The notes below the pieces were generated by a model that was not told the origin of the DNA, did not search any database, and worked only from the letters and a program-made list of their open reading frames with translations. 43,580 bases of DNA from an uncultured Prevotellaceae bacterium (lineage in GTDB: Bacteria; Bacteroidota; Bacteroidia; Bacteroidales; Bacteroidaceae). The stretch covers positions 1 to 43,580 of the forward strand of contig CAMVIM010000032.1 in NCBI GenBank assembly GCA_947167515.1, given 5' to 3'. Made by a program: the position numbers and the translations under genes. Each line of letters opens with the position of its first letter. Position 1 is the first letter of the stretch. Positions 1 through 9,308 of the stretch are shown one piece after another.

Positions 1-1
1 C

Positions 2-70
2 CGACTGGCAGACAAGCCAACCCTGCGGGGCATCTATCTGCACAACGGCAAGAAAATCATTGTCCCATGA
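2..70 (+). CDS. C-terminal tail of a secreted protein (partial)
   Basis: An open frame enters from the left edge and stops at 68-70. Its 22 visible residues end in LRGIYLHNGKKIIVP. The GIY-x-NGKKIIV pattern is like the last strand of the C-terminal sorting domains used by Bacteroidetes type IX secretion, or of related surface-protein tails. I infer that the upstream gene encodes an exported protein, but nothing of its catalytic part is visible. It lies 51 bp ahead of queC on the same strand. Confidence 0.5.
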   Translation, partial: RLADKPTLRGIYLHNGKKIIVP

Positions 71-121
71 GGGAATGAAGGCGGAAAACCATCTATCATC
101 ATTCAGACATTCATTCAGCCT

Positions 122-775
122 ATGAAAGATTCAGTCATCATCGTCTCGGGAGGCATGGACTCCATCACCATGCTCTACGAATATCAAGCAGAAATAGCCC
201 TCGGCATCTCCTTCGACTATGGGAGCAACCACAATGCGAGGGAGATTCCGCTGGCTCGGATGCACTGCGAGCGACTGGGCATTGAGCATGTCACCATCCC
301 GCTGGACTTCATGCAGCGCTATTTCAAGTCGGCGCTGCTGGAGGGGGCGGAGGCCATTCCCGAAGGTCGTTATGCGGTGGAGAACATGGCTTCGACGGTG
401 GTGCCATTCCGAAACGGCATCATGCTCGCCATTGCTTGTGGATTGGCGGAGAGCAGGGGACTGAAGCGCGTGATGATGGCTAATCATGGGGGCGACCACA
501 CGGTCTATCCCGACTGCCGCCCTGAGTTTGTGCGAGCGATGGACAAGGCCATGAGGCTGGGCACGGATACGAATGTGGAGGTGCTGGCTCCCTACACGAA
601 TATCACGAAGGGCGAGATTGCGCGTCGGGGCAAGGCACAGGGCATTGACTATAGTGAGACGTGGTCGTGTTACAAGGGTGGAGAGAAGCACTGCGGACGC
701 TGTGCCACTTGCATCGAACGGAAGGAGGCGTTGCTGGAGGCAGGCATTGTGGACAAAACGGAGTATCAAGACTGA
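122..775 (+). CDS. queC: 7-cyano-7-deazaguanine synthase QueC
   Basis: The 217-residue protein has the family's usual length. It converts 7-carboxy-7-deazaguanine to preQ0 with ATP and ammonia in the queuosine pathway, in the cytoplasm. The PP-loop SGGMDS is at residues 9-14. Near the C-terminus is the zinc site, a cysteine in SCYKGG followed by CGRCATCIER. The start is chosen because the ATG directly precedes the KDSVIIVSGG strand. Its TGA overlaps the ATG of the next gene (TGATG at 773-777), so the two are probably translationally coupled. No queD, queE or queF is seen nearby, so the rest of the pathway must lie elsewhere. Confidence 0.93.
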   Translation: MKDSVIIVSGGMDSITMLYEYQAEIALGISFDYGSNHNAREIPLARMHCERLGIEHVTIPLDFMQRYFKSALLEGAEAIPEGRYAVENMASTVVPFRNGIMLAIACGLAESRGLKRVMMANHGGDHTVYPDCRPEFVRAMDKAMRLGTDTNVEVLAPYTNITKGEIARRGKAQGIDYSETWSCYKGGEKHCGRCATCIERKEALLEAGIVDKTEYQD

Positions 776-1866
776 TGAGACGTTTTATGCAATGGGTGCT
801 GGCAGCCACCCTCGTCTGCTGCCTCTCGGCGTTTGTCCCGAGCCTGCCGGACGATGACAACGCGGTTCTGCCTGCGACGGAGTATCTTACGTTGTGGAAC
901 GCTTGTCCTGCCCTGACCGCTCTGCAGGAATATGTGGAGGATGTGACTGACTCGAACTCCGTGAACTTCATCGGGGTGGATGACCGAATCGCCACCTTCG
1001 ACATGGATGGTACTTTCATCGCTGAACTCTTTCCTACGTATTTTGAGTATAATATGCTGGAGTACCGTGTGCTGGACGATGAAACGTATCGGGACGTGGC
1101 CCCAGAGGATGTGAGGGAGGCGGCGCAGGAAATCAGAGGCTTTGTGAGGGATGACAAGCCGCTTCCGGAGCATTTCGACATGAAGCATGCTCGTGCGGCG
1201 GCAAAGGCGTATGCTGGCATGACGATGGCTGAGTTTGATGCCTATGTGAATGCGTATGCTTCTAAGCCGGCGAACGGATTCAGGGGGATGACTTACGGGC
1301 AGAGCTTCTACAGGCCGATGCTGCAGGTGTTTGACTACCTCAGGGCGTATGGCTTCACGTGTTATGTCATCTCTGGCTCCGACCGCTTGATCTGCCGTAC
1401 GCTGGTGAAGCCGCTCGGCATCGAGCCAAACCTCGTGATTGGCATGGACGTGAAGTTGTGCGCTTCGGGACAGGGCGTGGAGGAAGGTGTCAACTACACC
1501 ATGAAGAAAGGGGAGAACATTGTCCGCACGGATGAACTCATCATCAAGAATTTGAAGACGAACAAGGTTCTGCAGATTGTTCAGGAGATTGGCAAGGTGC
1601 CGGTCCTTTCGTTTGGAAACACGAGCGGTGACTGCGCCATGCACAATTACTGCCTGAGCAATCCAACATACAGGTCGGCGGCTTTTATGCTGATTGCCGA
1701 TGATGAGGCAAGAGACCACGCAGATAGGAAGAAGGCACTCGCGATGGGCAAAGAGTGGCGCGAGGCGGGGTATCACGTCATCTCGATGCGGGATGACTTC
1801 AAGACCATCTATGGTGACGGGGTGGAGAAGACGGACTTCACGTTTTCTGTCGATGAAAATAAATAA
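775..1866 (+). CDS. Exported HAD-family phosphatase
   Basis: This is a 363-residue haloacid-dehalogenase-superfamily hydrolase. HAD motif I is FDMDGTF, motif II is VISGSDR, and the acidic motif IV is FGNTSGDCAM, so it should be a Mg-dependent phosphomonoesterase of the SerB-like group; its substrate is unknown. The first 20 or so residues (MRRFMQWVLAATLVCCLSAF) form a signal peptide, so I infer a periplasmic enzyme. A lipoprotein reading at the Cys-Cys pair is possible but weak. A longer in-frame opening begins at 661 inside queC, but the start at 775 gives the signal peptide and overlaps the queC stop by one base. Confidence 0.8.
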   Translation: MRRFMQWVLAATLVCCLSAFVPSLPDDDNAVLPATEYLTLWNACPALTALQEYVEDVTDSNSVNFIGVDDRIATFDMDGTFIAELFPTYFEYNMLEYRVLDDETYRDVAPEDVREAAQEIRGFVRDDKPLPEHFDMKHARAAAKAYAGMTMAEFDAYVNAYASKPANGFRGMTYGQSFYRPMLQVFDYLRAYGFTCYVISGSDRLICRTLVKPLGIEPNLVIGMDVKLCASGQGVEEGVNYTMKKGENIVRTDELIIKNLKTNKVLQIVQEIGKVPVLSFGNTSGDCAMHNYCLSNPTYRSAAFMLIADDEARDHADRKKALAMGKEWREAGYHVISMRDDFKTIYGDGVEKTDFTFSVDENK

Positions 1867-1878
1867 TGTGCCCAAAAG

Positions 1879-1910
1879 TTTGGCGGTGAAAGAAAAATGT
1901 TGTACTTTTG
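1879..1910 (+). promoter_or_regulatory. Promoter of the leu operon
   Basis: A TTTG box (1879-1882) and TACTTTTG (1903-1910) are separated by 20 bp. This matches the Bacteroidetes -33/-7 consensus (TTTG, 19-21 bp, TAnnTTTG). Transcription would start near 1917, which leaves a long leader of about 280 nt before leuA that carries the attenuator. Confidence 0.75.
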
Positions 1911-1997
1911 CAGCCAAAATCGCGAGTGAGTGAATGCAATGACCTGTAGGACCTTGCCGATTGCCGAACGGAAGCGATTTGTGTAAAAAGGAAAGTG

Positions 1998-2093
1998 ATG
2001 ACAACTTATAGCAACATAGCACTACTGAACCTTCTTGGGCTTCGACTTACAGGGTCGAAGGTGAGAAAGGTGTGCAGTTGCTGTCAAGCATAA
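1998..2093 (+). CDS. leu operon leader peptide
   Basis: A 31-codon open frame begins with ATG at 1998 behind an AAAGGAAAG-type purine stretch and ends at TAA 2091-2093. Residues 9-17 read LLNLLGLRL: six leucines in nine codons (CTA, CTG, CTT, CTT, CTT, CTT). This is what a leucine-sensing leader peptide needs, and the gene downstream is leuA. The coding region itself contains the RNA arm (2061-2071) that can pair with the terminator's left arm. I infer ribosome-mediated attenuation: stalling at scarce leucyl-tRNA would expose that arm. Confidence 0.8.
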   Translation: MTTYSNIALLNLLGLRLTGSKVRKVCSCCQA

Positions 2094-2124
2094 CGGTACG
2101 AATAGAATGTTTAACCTTTCTCAC
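2040..2124 (+). promoter_or_regulatory. Pause hairpin and antiterminator arms of the leu attenuator
   Basis: CTTCGAC (2040-2046) and GTCGAAG (2054-2060) form a 7-bp hairpin inside the leader peptide coding region. The next 11 bases, GTGAGAAAGGT (2061-2071), are perfectly complementary to ACCTTTCTCAC (2114-2124), which is also the left arm of the terminator. The two pairings are mutually exclusive. A ribosome stalled on the Leu codons (2022-2048) would leave 2061-2071 free, favouring the antiterminator. Confidence 0.75.
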
Positions 2125-2149
2125 AGTCGTGGGGAAGGTTTTACTTTTT
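2113..2149 (+). terminator. Attenuator terminator ahead of leuA
   Basis: AACCTTTCTCAC (2113-2124) pairs along 12 bp with GTGGGGAAGGTT (2129-2140), with two G-U wobbles and an AGTC loop. The T-rich run TTACTTTTT follows. It lies about 50 bp before the leuA start, after the leader peptide, as expected for a conditional intrinsic terminator. Confidence 0.8.
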
Positions 2150-2197
2150 AATGAGGTCGGCTTCGTGGCTGTGAGAACTAACAATTAAATTCAAGAT

Positions 2198-3700
2198 ATG
2201 GCAGACAGATTATTTATCTTTGACACGACGCTGCGCGATGGTGAGCAGGTACCTGGATGTCAGCTCAACACGGTTGAGAAGATTCAGGTGGCAAAGCAGC
2301 TGGAAGCGTTGGGCGTGGATGTCATCGAGGCTGGTTTCCCCATTTCCAGCCCAGGCGATTTCAACAGTGTGGTAGAAATTTCTAAGGCAGTCACATGGCC
2401 TACAATCTGTGCGTTGACCCGTGCAGTGGAGAAAGACATCGATGTGGCTGCTGAGGCATTGCAGTATGCAAAGCACAAGCGTATCCACACCGGTATCGGC
2501 ACATCGCCTTCACACATCAAATACAAGTTCAACTCCACTCCTGAGGAAATCATCGAGCGTGCTGTGGCTGCGGTGAAGTATGCCAAGCGTTACGTGGAGG
2601 ATGTGGAGTTCTATGCTGAGGATGCAGGTCGTACGGACAACGAGTATCTGGCTCGTGTCATCGATGCCGTGACGAAGGCTGGTGCTACGGTTTGTAACAT
2701 CCCCGATACAACAGGCTTCCGTGTGCCCAACGAATATCACGAGAAAATAAAATATCTCTATGAACATGTGGATGCCTTTGCTGCTGGTAAGTCCATCCTC
2801 TCGACCCATTGCCACAACGACCTCGGTATGGCGACTGCCAATACCGTAGCAGGTGTGCTGGGTGGTGCGCGTCAGGTGGAGGTCACCATCAACGGTATCG
2901 GTGAGCGTGCTGGTAACACTTCTCTTGAAGAGGTGGCGATGATATTCAAGACCCACCCAGACCTCGGCATCGAGACGAACATCAACACGACAAAGATTTA
3001 TCCGACAAGCCGCATGGTGTCGAGCCTGATGAATATGCCTGTACAGCCAAACAAGGCCATTGTGGGTAAGAACGCGTTTGCTCATTCCAGCGGCATCCAT
3101 CAGGATGGTGTGCTGAAGAACGCATCGACCTACGAAATCATGGACCCCAAAGAGGTGGGCATCGACGACAACGCAATCGTGCTGACGGCTCGAAGCGGAC
3201 GTGCTGCGTTGAAGCATCGTCTGCACGTGAATGGTGTGGAAGTGGAAGGCGAGAAACTCGACAAGATCTATGAAGAGTTCCTGAAGTTGGCAGACAAGAA
3301 GAAGGAAGTGACCGACGACGATATCCTCGTATTGGCTGGTGCAGAGCGTAGTGCCACTCACAATGTGAAGTTGGATTATCTGCAGGTGACTACGGGCAAG
3401 GGCGTTCGTTCTGTGGCATCCATCGGATTGCAGGTAGCCAACGAACACTTTGAGGCTGCCGCATCGGGCAACGGTCCTGTGGATGCTGCCATCAATGCAC
3501 TGAAGTGCATCATCAAGCGCAAGATGACACTCAAGGAGTTCACCATCCAGGCTATCTCAAAAGGTTCTGACGACATGGGTAAGGTGCACATGCAGGTGGA
3601 GTACAACGGTCACCTCTACTATGGTTTTGGTGCCAACACCGACATCGTCACCGCCTCCGTCGAAGCATACATTGACTGTATCAATAAATTTAGAGGTTAA
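2198..3700 (+). CDS. leuA: 2-isopropylmalate synthase LeuA
   Basis: The 500-residue protein condenses acetyl-CoA with 2-oxoisovalerate, the first committed step of leucine synthesis. The N-terminal HMGL-like TIM barrel begins [15 protein letters not shown]. The metal-binding [12 protein letters not shown] motif and [11 protein letters not shown] lie in the same domain. The C-terminal part has the LeuA allosteric dimer fold seen in feedback-inhibited enzymes. The ATG at 2198 follows the attenuator region, and leuC starts 3 bp after the stop. Expression is likely set by the leucine attenuator, and the enzyme probably also by leucine binding. Confidence 0.95.
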   Translation: MADRLFIFDTTLRDGEQVPGCQLNTVEKIQVAKQLEALGVDVIEAGFPISSPGDFNSVVEISKAVTWPTICALTRAVEKDIDVAAEALQYAKHKRIHTGIGTSPSHIKYKFNSTPEEIIERAVAAVKYAKRYVEDVEFYAEDAGRTDNEYLARVIDAVTKAGATVCNIPDTTGFRVPNEYHEKIKYLYEHVDAFAAGKSILSTHCHNDLGMATANTVAGVLGGARQVEVTINGIGERAGNTSLEEVAMIFKTHPDLGIETNINTTKIYPTSRMVSSLMNMPVQPNKAIVGKNAFAHSSGIHQDGVLKNASTYEIMDPKEVGIDDNAIVLTARSGRAALKHRLHVNGVEVEGEKLDKIYEEFLKLADKKKEVTDDDILVLAGAERSATHNVKLDYLQVTTGKGVRSVASIGLQVANEHFEAAASGNGPVDAAINALKCIIKRKMTLKEFTIQAISKGSDDMGKVHMQVEYNGHLYYGFGANTDIVTASVEAYIDCINKFRG

Positions 3701-3703
3701 GCA

Positions 3704-5095
3704 ATGGGAAAGACATTATTTGACAAGATTTGGGATGCCCACGTCGTGCAGAACGTGGAGGATGGTCCCACACAATTGTATATCGACCGCTTGTATGCGC
3801 ACGAGGTGACGAGTCCGCAGGCGTTCGACACATTGAGAGATAAGAACATCAAGGTGTTCCGTCCTGACCATGTGGTGGCAATGCCTGACCATAACACACC
3901 TTCTGACCAGCAGGAGCGCATTGACGACCCTGTAGGCCGCAAGCAGGTGGAGACCTTGAAAGCCAACTGCGAAGAGTTTGGCATCAAGCACTTCGCGATG
4001 GGTACGAAGGACAACGGTATCATCCACGTGGTGGGTCCAGAGAAGGCACTTTCGTTGCCAGGCATGACCATCGTGTGTGGCGACTCTCACACTTCCACGC
4101 ATGGTGCTGTGGGTGCTATCGCAATGGGTATCGGTACGAGCGAGGTGGCACAGGTGCTCGCTTCGCAGTGCATCCTTCAGAGCAAGCCCAAGACGATGCG
4201 CATCAACATCGAAGGCACGCTGCCAGAGGGTACGACTGCCAAGGATGTGGCACTCTACATCATGGCACAGATGACCACTTCTGGTGCTACGGGCTATGCA
4301 GTGGAATATGCTGGCTCGGCTGTGCGCAACATGAGTATGGAGGGACGTTTGACCCTCTCCAACCTCTCTATCGAGATGGGTTCACGTGCAGGTCTGATTG
4401 CTCCTGACGAAACCACCTTCGCCTATCTGAAAGGTCGTGAGTATGCCCCCAAGGGCGCCGATTGGGACAAGGCTGTGGAAGAGTGGAAGAAACTCTACTC
4501 TGACGAGGATGCCGTGTTCGACAAGGAAGTGACTTATCGTGCTGAGGACATCGTTCCACGCATCACCTACGGAACCAACCCAGGTGCTGGTATCGCTATC
4601 GATGAGGCGATTCCTACGCTCGACGAGATTCCAGAGGCTGACCGCTCTCAGTTCCTCAGCATGTTGGAATACATGCAGTTCGAACCAGGTCAGAAACTCG
4701 AGGGAGTGCCTGTCGATTACTGTTTCCTCGGTGCTTGCACCAACGGCCGCATCGAAGACTTCCGTGCATTCGCCTCTGTGGTGAAAGGCAAGAAGAAGGC
4801 TGACAGTGTGGTGGCTTGGCTCGTGCCCGGCTCTTGGCTCGTTCGTCAGCAAATCATCGACGAGGGCATCGACAAGATTCTGGAAGAGGCAGGCTTCGAA
4901 CTCCGTCTTCCCTCTTGTTCTTCATGCCTGGCGATGAACCCCGACAAGGTGCCAGCAGGCAAACTCTCTATCTCTACCAGCAACCGCAACTTCGTAGGTC
5001 GTCAAGGTCCCGGTGCCCGCACCATCCTTGCTTCACCGCTGGTTGTGGCAGCATCAGCCATCACAGGAGTAGTAACTGACCCAAGAAAATTGTAA
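3704..5095 (+). CDS. leuC: 3-isopropylmalate dehydratase large subunit LeuC
   Basis: The 463-residue aconitase-family protein isomerises 2- to 3-isopropylmalate together with LeuD. Visible motifs include [25 protein letters not shown] and the paired cysteines of [12 protein letters not shown]. The cysteines near residues 345, 405 and 408 should hold the [4Fe-4S] cluster. Its length fits the bacterial LeuC family. It sits 3 bp after leuA and 4 bp before leuD, clearly one operon. Confidence 0.95.
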   Translation: MGKTLFDKIWDAHVVQNVEDGPTQLYIDRLYAHEVTSPQAFDTLRDKNIKVFRPDHVVAMPDHNTPSDQQERIDDPVGRKQVETLKANCEEFGIKHFAMGTKDNGIIHVVGPEKALSLPGMTIVCGDSHTSTHGAVGAIAMGIGTSEVAQVLASQCILQSKPKTMRINIEGTLPEGTTAKDVALYIMAQMTTSGATGYAVEYAGSAVRNMSMEGRLTLSNLSIEMGSRAGLIAPDETTFAYLKGREYAPKGADWDKAVEEWKKLYSDEDAVFDKEVTYRAEDIVPRITYGTNPGAGIAIDEAIPTLDEIPEADRSQFLSMLEYMQFEPGQKLEGVPVDYCFLGACTNGRIEDFRAFASVVKGKKKADSVVAWLVPGSWLVRQQIIDEGIDKILEEAGFELRLPSCSSCLAMNPDKVPAGKLSISTSNRNFVGRQGPGARTILASPLVVAASAITGVVTDPRKL

Positions 5096-5099
5096 GACT

Positions 5100-6260
5100 A
5101 TGGCTAAAGAAAAATTCGACATCATCCAGTCAACCTGCATTCCTATTCAGATTGACAACTGCAATACCGACCTCATCATCCCTGCCCGTTACTTGGCCAG
5201 CACCACACGCGATTCCAAGTTCTTCGGCGACGCCTTCATGCACGACCTCCGTTTCGATGCCGAAGGCAATCCTGTGGCAGACTTTGTGATGAACCAACCC
5301 GAATATGCAGAGGCACCTCGCAAGGGTGTACATGAGATTATCGTAGGCGGTCAGAACTGGGGCTCTGGTTCCAGCCGTGAACATGCCGCATGGGCCATCG
5401 CTGGCTATGGCGTTCGTGTCGTCATCTCCAGTTCCTTTGCTGACATCCACCGCAACAACCTCCTCAACTGCTTCGTGCTTCCTGTCATCGTGAGCAAGGA
5501 GTTCCAGCAGGAACTCTTCGACAGCATTGCTGCCAATCCTCAGACAGAGGTGAAGGTTGATGTACCTAACCAGACGGTGACCAACCTCGCTACAGGCAAC
5601 TCTGAGCACTTCGACATCAACTCCTACAAGAAGTACTGCCTGTTGAATGCCTACGACGACATCGACTTCCTCCTTTCCAACAAGGACAAGATCGAGGCGT
5701 TCGAAGGCAAGGAAGAGGTAACATCAGAATCTCAGGAGAATATAGAGACACCAGCCACTCCTCTCTACGTCGAAGCTTCCAACGAGGCTCCCGCTGAAGA
5801 ACCTGCCGAAGAGGTGGCACCCATTGAGGTGAAAGCCAAGGAAAGCGAGCCTTTCGTGCCCAAGAAGTTGCTGCCTATCGACCGTAGCTTGGCCAAGTTC
5901 TTCTTCCTCAGCCTCATTACTTTAGGCATTTATGGCATTGTGGTGATGACGAAGATCTCTGCTGAAATCAACACCGTGGCCTCCCGTTACGACGGCCGCA
6001 AGACCACCAACTACCTCTGGGTGCTCCTTCTCTGGAGCTGGCTAACAATGGGCATTGTGCCCATCGTGTGGAGCCACTTCCTCTGCAATCGTATCGGCAA
6101 CGAACTCCAACGCCGCCAGATTCCTTACTCTTTCAGTGCAGCTGATTTCTGGCTGTGGAACATTCTCGGTTCATTCGTGGGTTTCCTCCCGTTGGTGTAT
6201 ATCCACAAGCTGATGAGCGCCATGAACCACCTGAATGCTGACTACAATCAGAAAGGGTAA
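5100..6260 (+). CDS. leuD: LeuD fused to a DUF4234-like membrane domain
   Basis: Residues 1 to about 200 are a complete 3-isopropylmalate dehydratase small subunit, with the swivelling-domain motif GGQNWGSGSSREHAAWAI (about 83-100). LeuD proteins normally end here. This one runs on without a stop through an acidic, Pro/Glu-rich linker (about 201-255) into a C-terminal domain with three hydrophobic segments (about 265-287, 305-328 and 350-370). The pattern TLGIYGIVVMTKIS resembles DUF4234. The fusion would tether the dehydratase to the inner membrane, but its purpose is unknown. A sequencing frameshift is unlikely to be the cause, because both halves keep good codon use in one frame. Confidence 0.88.
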   Translation: MAKEKFDIIQSTCIPIQIDNCNTDLIIPARYLASTTRDSKFFGDAFMHDLRFDAEGNPVADFVMNQPEYAEAPRKGVHEIIVGGQNWGSGSSREHAAWAIAGYGVRVVISSSFADIHRNNLLNCFVLPVIVSKEFQQELFDSIAANPQTEVKVDVPNQTVTNLATGNSEHFDINSYKKYCLLNAYDDIDFLLSNKDKIEAFEGKEEVTSESQENIETPATPLYVEASNEAPAEEPAEEVAPIEVKAKESEPFVPKKLLPIDRSLAKFFFLSLITLGIYGIVVMTKISAEINTVASRYDGRKTTNYLWVLLLWSWLTMGIVPIVWSHFLCNRIGNELQRRQIPYSFSAADFWLWNILGSFVGFLPLVYIHKLMSAMNHLNADYNQKG

Positions 6261-6288
6261 CTCCCAATAGAGATCCGATTGAAAGATG

Positions 6289-6327
6289 AAAAAGGTGACA
6301 ATCTCTTTTCGAGGTTGCCACCTTTTT
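6289..6327. terminator. Bidirectional terminator between leuD and the symporter gene
   Basis: AAAAAGGTG and CACCTTTTT flank further pairing (CAA-CTC with GAG-TTG) around a short loop. A-tract and T-tract ends on both sides let it serve the leu operon (plus strand) and the convergent symporter operon (minus strand). Confidence 0.75.
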
Positions 6328-6354
6328 AGTATATTTAGTATATAATGTGTATAT

Positions 6355-7911
6355 TTACTTGTAGCACTTCCAGATGCTGTCGAGTTTGGCCTGTGGCAGC
6401 TTCTTGGTGACGAGGCTGACGAGGAGGACAACGGGGAAGCCGCCTACCATGGCGATAGCACCGCAGTCAATGGGGTTGATGGGATTGCCGAGGAGCATGT
6501 TGACCACTGTGAAGCCAACGCCCCATATGAAGCATGCCCAGACGGAGGCGGTGGTGACACCACGCCAGTAGAGACCTAAAAGGAAGGGGGCGAGGAATGC
6601 ACCTGCCAAGGCTCCCCAACTGATGCCCATGAGTTGGGCGATGAACGTCGGAGGATTGAGGGCGATGAGCACGGAAATGACGATGAAGAAGACGATGAGC
6701 ACACGCATGATGACTACCTTGCGACGCTCAATCTTCTCTGCTACATCATCGTCAATCTCGCCACTCTTCACCTCGTCGGCACCAGCACGTTTGTCACGAT
6801 AGATGAGGTCGAGGGTCATGGTGGAAGAAGACGTGAGCACGAGGGATGCCAACGTGGACATGGAGGCTGAGAGCACCAGCACCATGACAAGACCGATGAG
6901 CAGGTCGGAATTGACAGCTGTGTCGAGCATGGTGGGGATGATATCGTCAAACTTGTAGTTGTGACGAGCCTCATTCCATACTGGTTCACCAAACAGACGA
7001 CCGAAACCACCCAGGAAGTAGCAACCGCCAGCCACTACAAAGGCGAAGATGGTGCTGATGATGGTGCCGCGCTTGATGGCACTCTCGTCGGTGATGGAGT
7101 AGAACTTACCCACCATCTGAGGAAGACCCCATGTGCCGAGTGATGTCAAGACAACAACACCCAACAAGCTCATGGCATTAGGTCCCCACCACGAAGCGAA
7201 ATCTCCAGGTTGGAAGTCTTTATAGAGAGGATTTTCAAGGTCATGGGCAGTAGGTAAAACTTCCTTCATCTTCGTCAAAGCCTCGGTGAAGCCACCCTGA
7301 CTGTTGAGCACCACAGCGATGACAGCGATGATGCCACCGAGCATTACGATGCCCTGAATGAAGTCGTTGATGGCAGTTGCCTTATAACCTCCCAGAATCA
7401 CATAGACAGCTGTGAGCAGTGCCATGATGATGATACAATATTCGTAAGGGATGCCGAAGCCCATATCGAAGAGCTTGGAGATGCCGCTATACACACCTGC
7501 TGTGTAAGGAATGAGGAACACGAAAGCGATGATGGAAGCAACGATGCGAAGTCCCTGATTGCCGAATCGTGTGCCAAAAAAGTCAGGCATGGTGCGTGAG
7601 TTGATGTGCTGAGTCATCAGTTTGGTGCGGCGGCCTAAGATGAGCCATGCAAGCAGCGAACCGATGATGGCATTGCCAATACCAATCCATGAGCTGGCAA
7701 GACCGTACTTCCAGCCGAACTGACCGGCATAGCCGACAAACACGACGGCGGAGAAATAGCTGGTGCCAAAGGCGAAAGCTGAAAGCCAGGGTCCTACAGA
7801 ACGACCACCCAGCACGAAACCATCCACATTCTTGGCTTGTTTGCGTGAGTAGATACCCACATAAACCGTCACAGCCAAGAAGATGACGGTGAGAAGAATT
7901 TTTACTAGCAT
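6355..7911 (-). CDS. Sodium:solute symporter (SSS family)
   Basis: The 518-residue polytopic membrane protein has about 13 hydrophobic segments, as is usual for the PutP/SGLT-like family. The N-terminal part includes VDGFVLGGRSVGPWLSAFA, a typical SSS signature in which a substrate and Na+ cross together. The substrate cannot be read from sequence. It starts 13 bp after the porin gene stop on the same strand, so the pair is very likely one operon: the porin for outer-membrane passage, this protein for uptake across the inner membrane. Confidence 0.88.
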   Translation of the reverse strand: MLVKILLTVIFLAVTVYVGIYSRKQAKNVDGFVLGGRSVGPWLSAFAFGTSYFSAVVFVGYAGQFGWKYGLASSWIGIGNAIIGSLLAWLILGRRTKLMTQHINSRTMPDFFGTRFGNQGLRIVASIIAFVFLIPYTAGVYSGISKLFDMGFGIPYEYCIIIMALLTAVYVILGGYKATAINDFIQGIVMLGGIIAVIAVVLNSQGGFTEALTKMKEVLPTAHDLENPLYKDFQPGDFASWWGPNAMSLLGVVVLTSLGTWGLPQMVGKFYSITDESAIKRGTIISTIFAFVVAGGCYFLGGFGRLFGEPVWNEARHNYKFDDIIPTMLDTAVNSDLLIGLVMVLVLSASMSTLASLVLTSSSTMTLDLIYRDKRAGADEVKSGEIDDDVAEKIERRKVVIMRVLIVFFIVISVLIALNPPTFIAQLMGISWGALAGAFLAPFLLGLYWRGVTTASVWACFIWGVGFTVVNMLLGNPINPIDCGAIAMVGGFPVVLLVSLVTKKLPQAKLDSIWKCYK

Positions 7912-7924
7912 GTCTTATTTGTGT

Positions 7925-9085
7925 TTATTTCAGTCTTACCTGCAGTTGGCACATGATGGCGTGATTGGCGCCTTTCTCGAAGCTCTTGCCTGTGAAAACG
8001 GGGTCTTGACCTGGAATCATTCTGTAGTTGTCCTGCAAGTAGGCACTCTTATATACATACTGCAGCTGGACGCGGCAATGCTTGTGGAACCAGTATTGGA
8101 AACCTGCGACGGCCTTATGCTGATACATGTGCTCCTTAACGTTGTAGTTGAAGAAATCGTAAGAACCGACAAAGTCCAGATGCTTGATAATAGGCACAAC
8201 TCCAGTGGCGTATGCACCACGGCTGGTCACGTTGTCGTCGCGACCCTCCAAATATTCTGCACGGAGGGTGAAGGGCTTGCCCTTATATTGGAAGCCAGCC
8301 GACCAGCGGTTGCGCTTGTAATCCTGTCCAGGCATGATGTGGTCGATGTAAGAAGAACGCTCCACTGCATGTCCGCGACCAATCTGGCCTGTGACGACAA
8401 TGTTCAGTTCAGGCGTGGGACGGTATTCCAAATGACCGATGAAATCTTTCTCGCTGTTGCCATCCGTCTTGTTTACACCCTGGCCGTTCATCACAGCAGC
8501 CTTATAGGCAAACTTGCCGTCGTTGCTCTCGCCCGAGAATTCCAGACCGAGGTCACGGCCATATTGAGTACCAATCAGACGGTCTGAGCCACAACCAGCC
8601 AAGTAGGTGACACCCTCGGAACACACATCGATGGTTTCCAGTTCGGTGGGCGACATGCCATTCTCAATGGTGTAGGCATGCTTGAACTGGCCAATCCTGG
8701 CGCTAAATGCCTTGTTGTTGGTGAAGCGGTAGGATGTCCAATACTCATGCACCACACCTCCCTTGAAGTCGTTCATGAACATGGCAAACCATCGGTCGTT
8801 GATAGGCACCGCCACCACCAGGAAGACACGCTTCAGGTCGAACGTGTTGTAGTCTTCCTTGTTGCCATACACGTCCTTCACATTTCCGTTGTGCTGATAG
8901 CTGAAGCCCGCTTGAGCGTATGCGTCAATCTGGACACGTTTGGCAATGTCTTGTGCCCAGTCGGGCAACTTGCTTGGACCTCTCTGACCCTGTTCTGTTC
9001 CTCCTTGTGGAGCCTGTGCAAACATTTGGCCAAATCCGAGTATGCACAGCATGATTGTTAGAAAAAATCTCCCTTTCACTTTCAT
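7925..9085 (-). CDS. Outer-membrane porin (phosphate-selective porin O/P-like)
   Basis: This is a 386-residue protein with a clear signal peptide (FFLTIMLCILGFGQMFAQA, cleaved after about residue 24). The rest has alternating amphipathic strands rich in aromatic residues, such as VQIDAYAQAGFSYQHNG and YRFTNNKAFSARIGQFKHAY, and ends in an arginine/leucine-containing strand. The pattern and length fit Porin_O_P beta-barrels. It is the first gene of the porin-symporter operon. The solute is unknown, and the phosphate assignment is only the family name. Confidence 0.75.
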   Translation of the reverse strand: MKVKGRFFLTIMLCILGFGQMFAQAPQGGTEQGQRGPSKLPDWAQDIAKRVQIDAYAQAGFSYQHNGNVKDVYGNKEDYNTFDLKRVFLVVAVPINDRWFAMFMNDFKGGVVHEYWTSYRFTNNKAFSARIGQFKHAYTIENGMSPTELETIDVCSEGVTYLAGCGSDRLIGTQYGRDLGLEFSGESNDGKFAYKAAVMNGQGVNKTDGNSEKDFIGHLEYRPTPELNIVVTGQIGRGHAVERSSYIDHIMPGQDYKRNRWSAGFQYKGKPFTLRAEYLEGRDDNVTSRGAYATGVVPIIKHLDFVGSYDFFNYNVKEHMYQHKAVAGFQYWFHKHCRVQLQYVYKSAYLQDNYRMIPGQDPVFTGKSFEKGANHAIMCQLQVRLK

Positions 9086-9125
9086 AATCTTATGTTTTTA
9101 ATTGGTTTTGTGTTAAAATTTGTTG

Positions 9126-9133
9126 CAAAGATA
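9126..9133 (-). promoter_or_regulatory. Promoter -7 box of the porin-symporter operon
   Basis: On the minus strand it reads TATCTTTG, a perfect TAnnTTTG box about 40 bp before the porin start codon. A TTGG sequence about 20 bp upstream could be the -33 box. It lies in a divergent region with the promoter of the gene at 9309. Confidence 0.65.
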
Positions 9134-9236
9134 CATTATCCTTGTCATTCTGCCAAGAAAAATGGAAAAAATGTCAAAAGAGCGGAGAGTTATCGTTTTT
9201 TTTATGCTTTTCCTTTCCAAATTCAGTTATAAATCT

Positions 9237-9244
9237 TACTTTTG
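9237..9244 (+). promoter_or_regulatory. Promoter -7 box of the GH97_N-like gene
   Basis: TACTTTTG matches TAnnTTTG. A TTTCC near 9214 is a weak -33 candidate. The box lies about 65 bp before the chosen start at 9309 and rules out the longer open frame that begins at 9120. Confidence 0.55.
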
Positions 9245-9308
9245 TGCCTCCATTGTGCTTTCATCCTATCCGTTCGGAAGGAAAAGACTCAAAATTAAAG
9301 ATGCTGAC

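Noticed and set aside
131..2022. Long minus-strand open frames opposite queC and the HAD phosphatase gene
   Set aside because: They are antisense shadows of GC-rich coding sequence; the plus-strand proteins have clear family motifs.
9120..9308. In-frame extension of the GH97_N-like gene to an earlier start
   Set aside because: It crosses the TACTTTTG promoter and adds a segment without family similarity; the start at 9309 gives a standard signal peptide.
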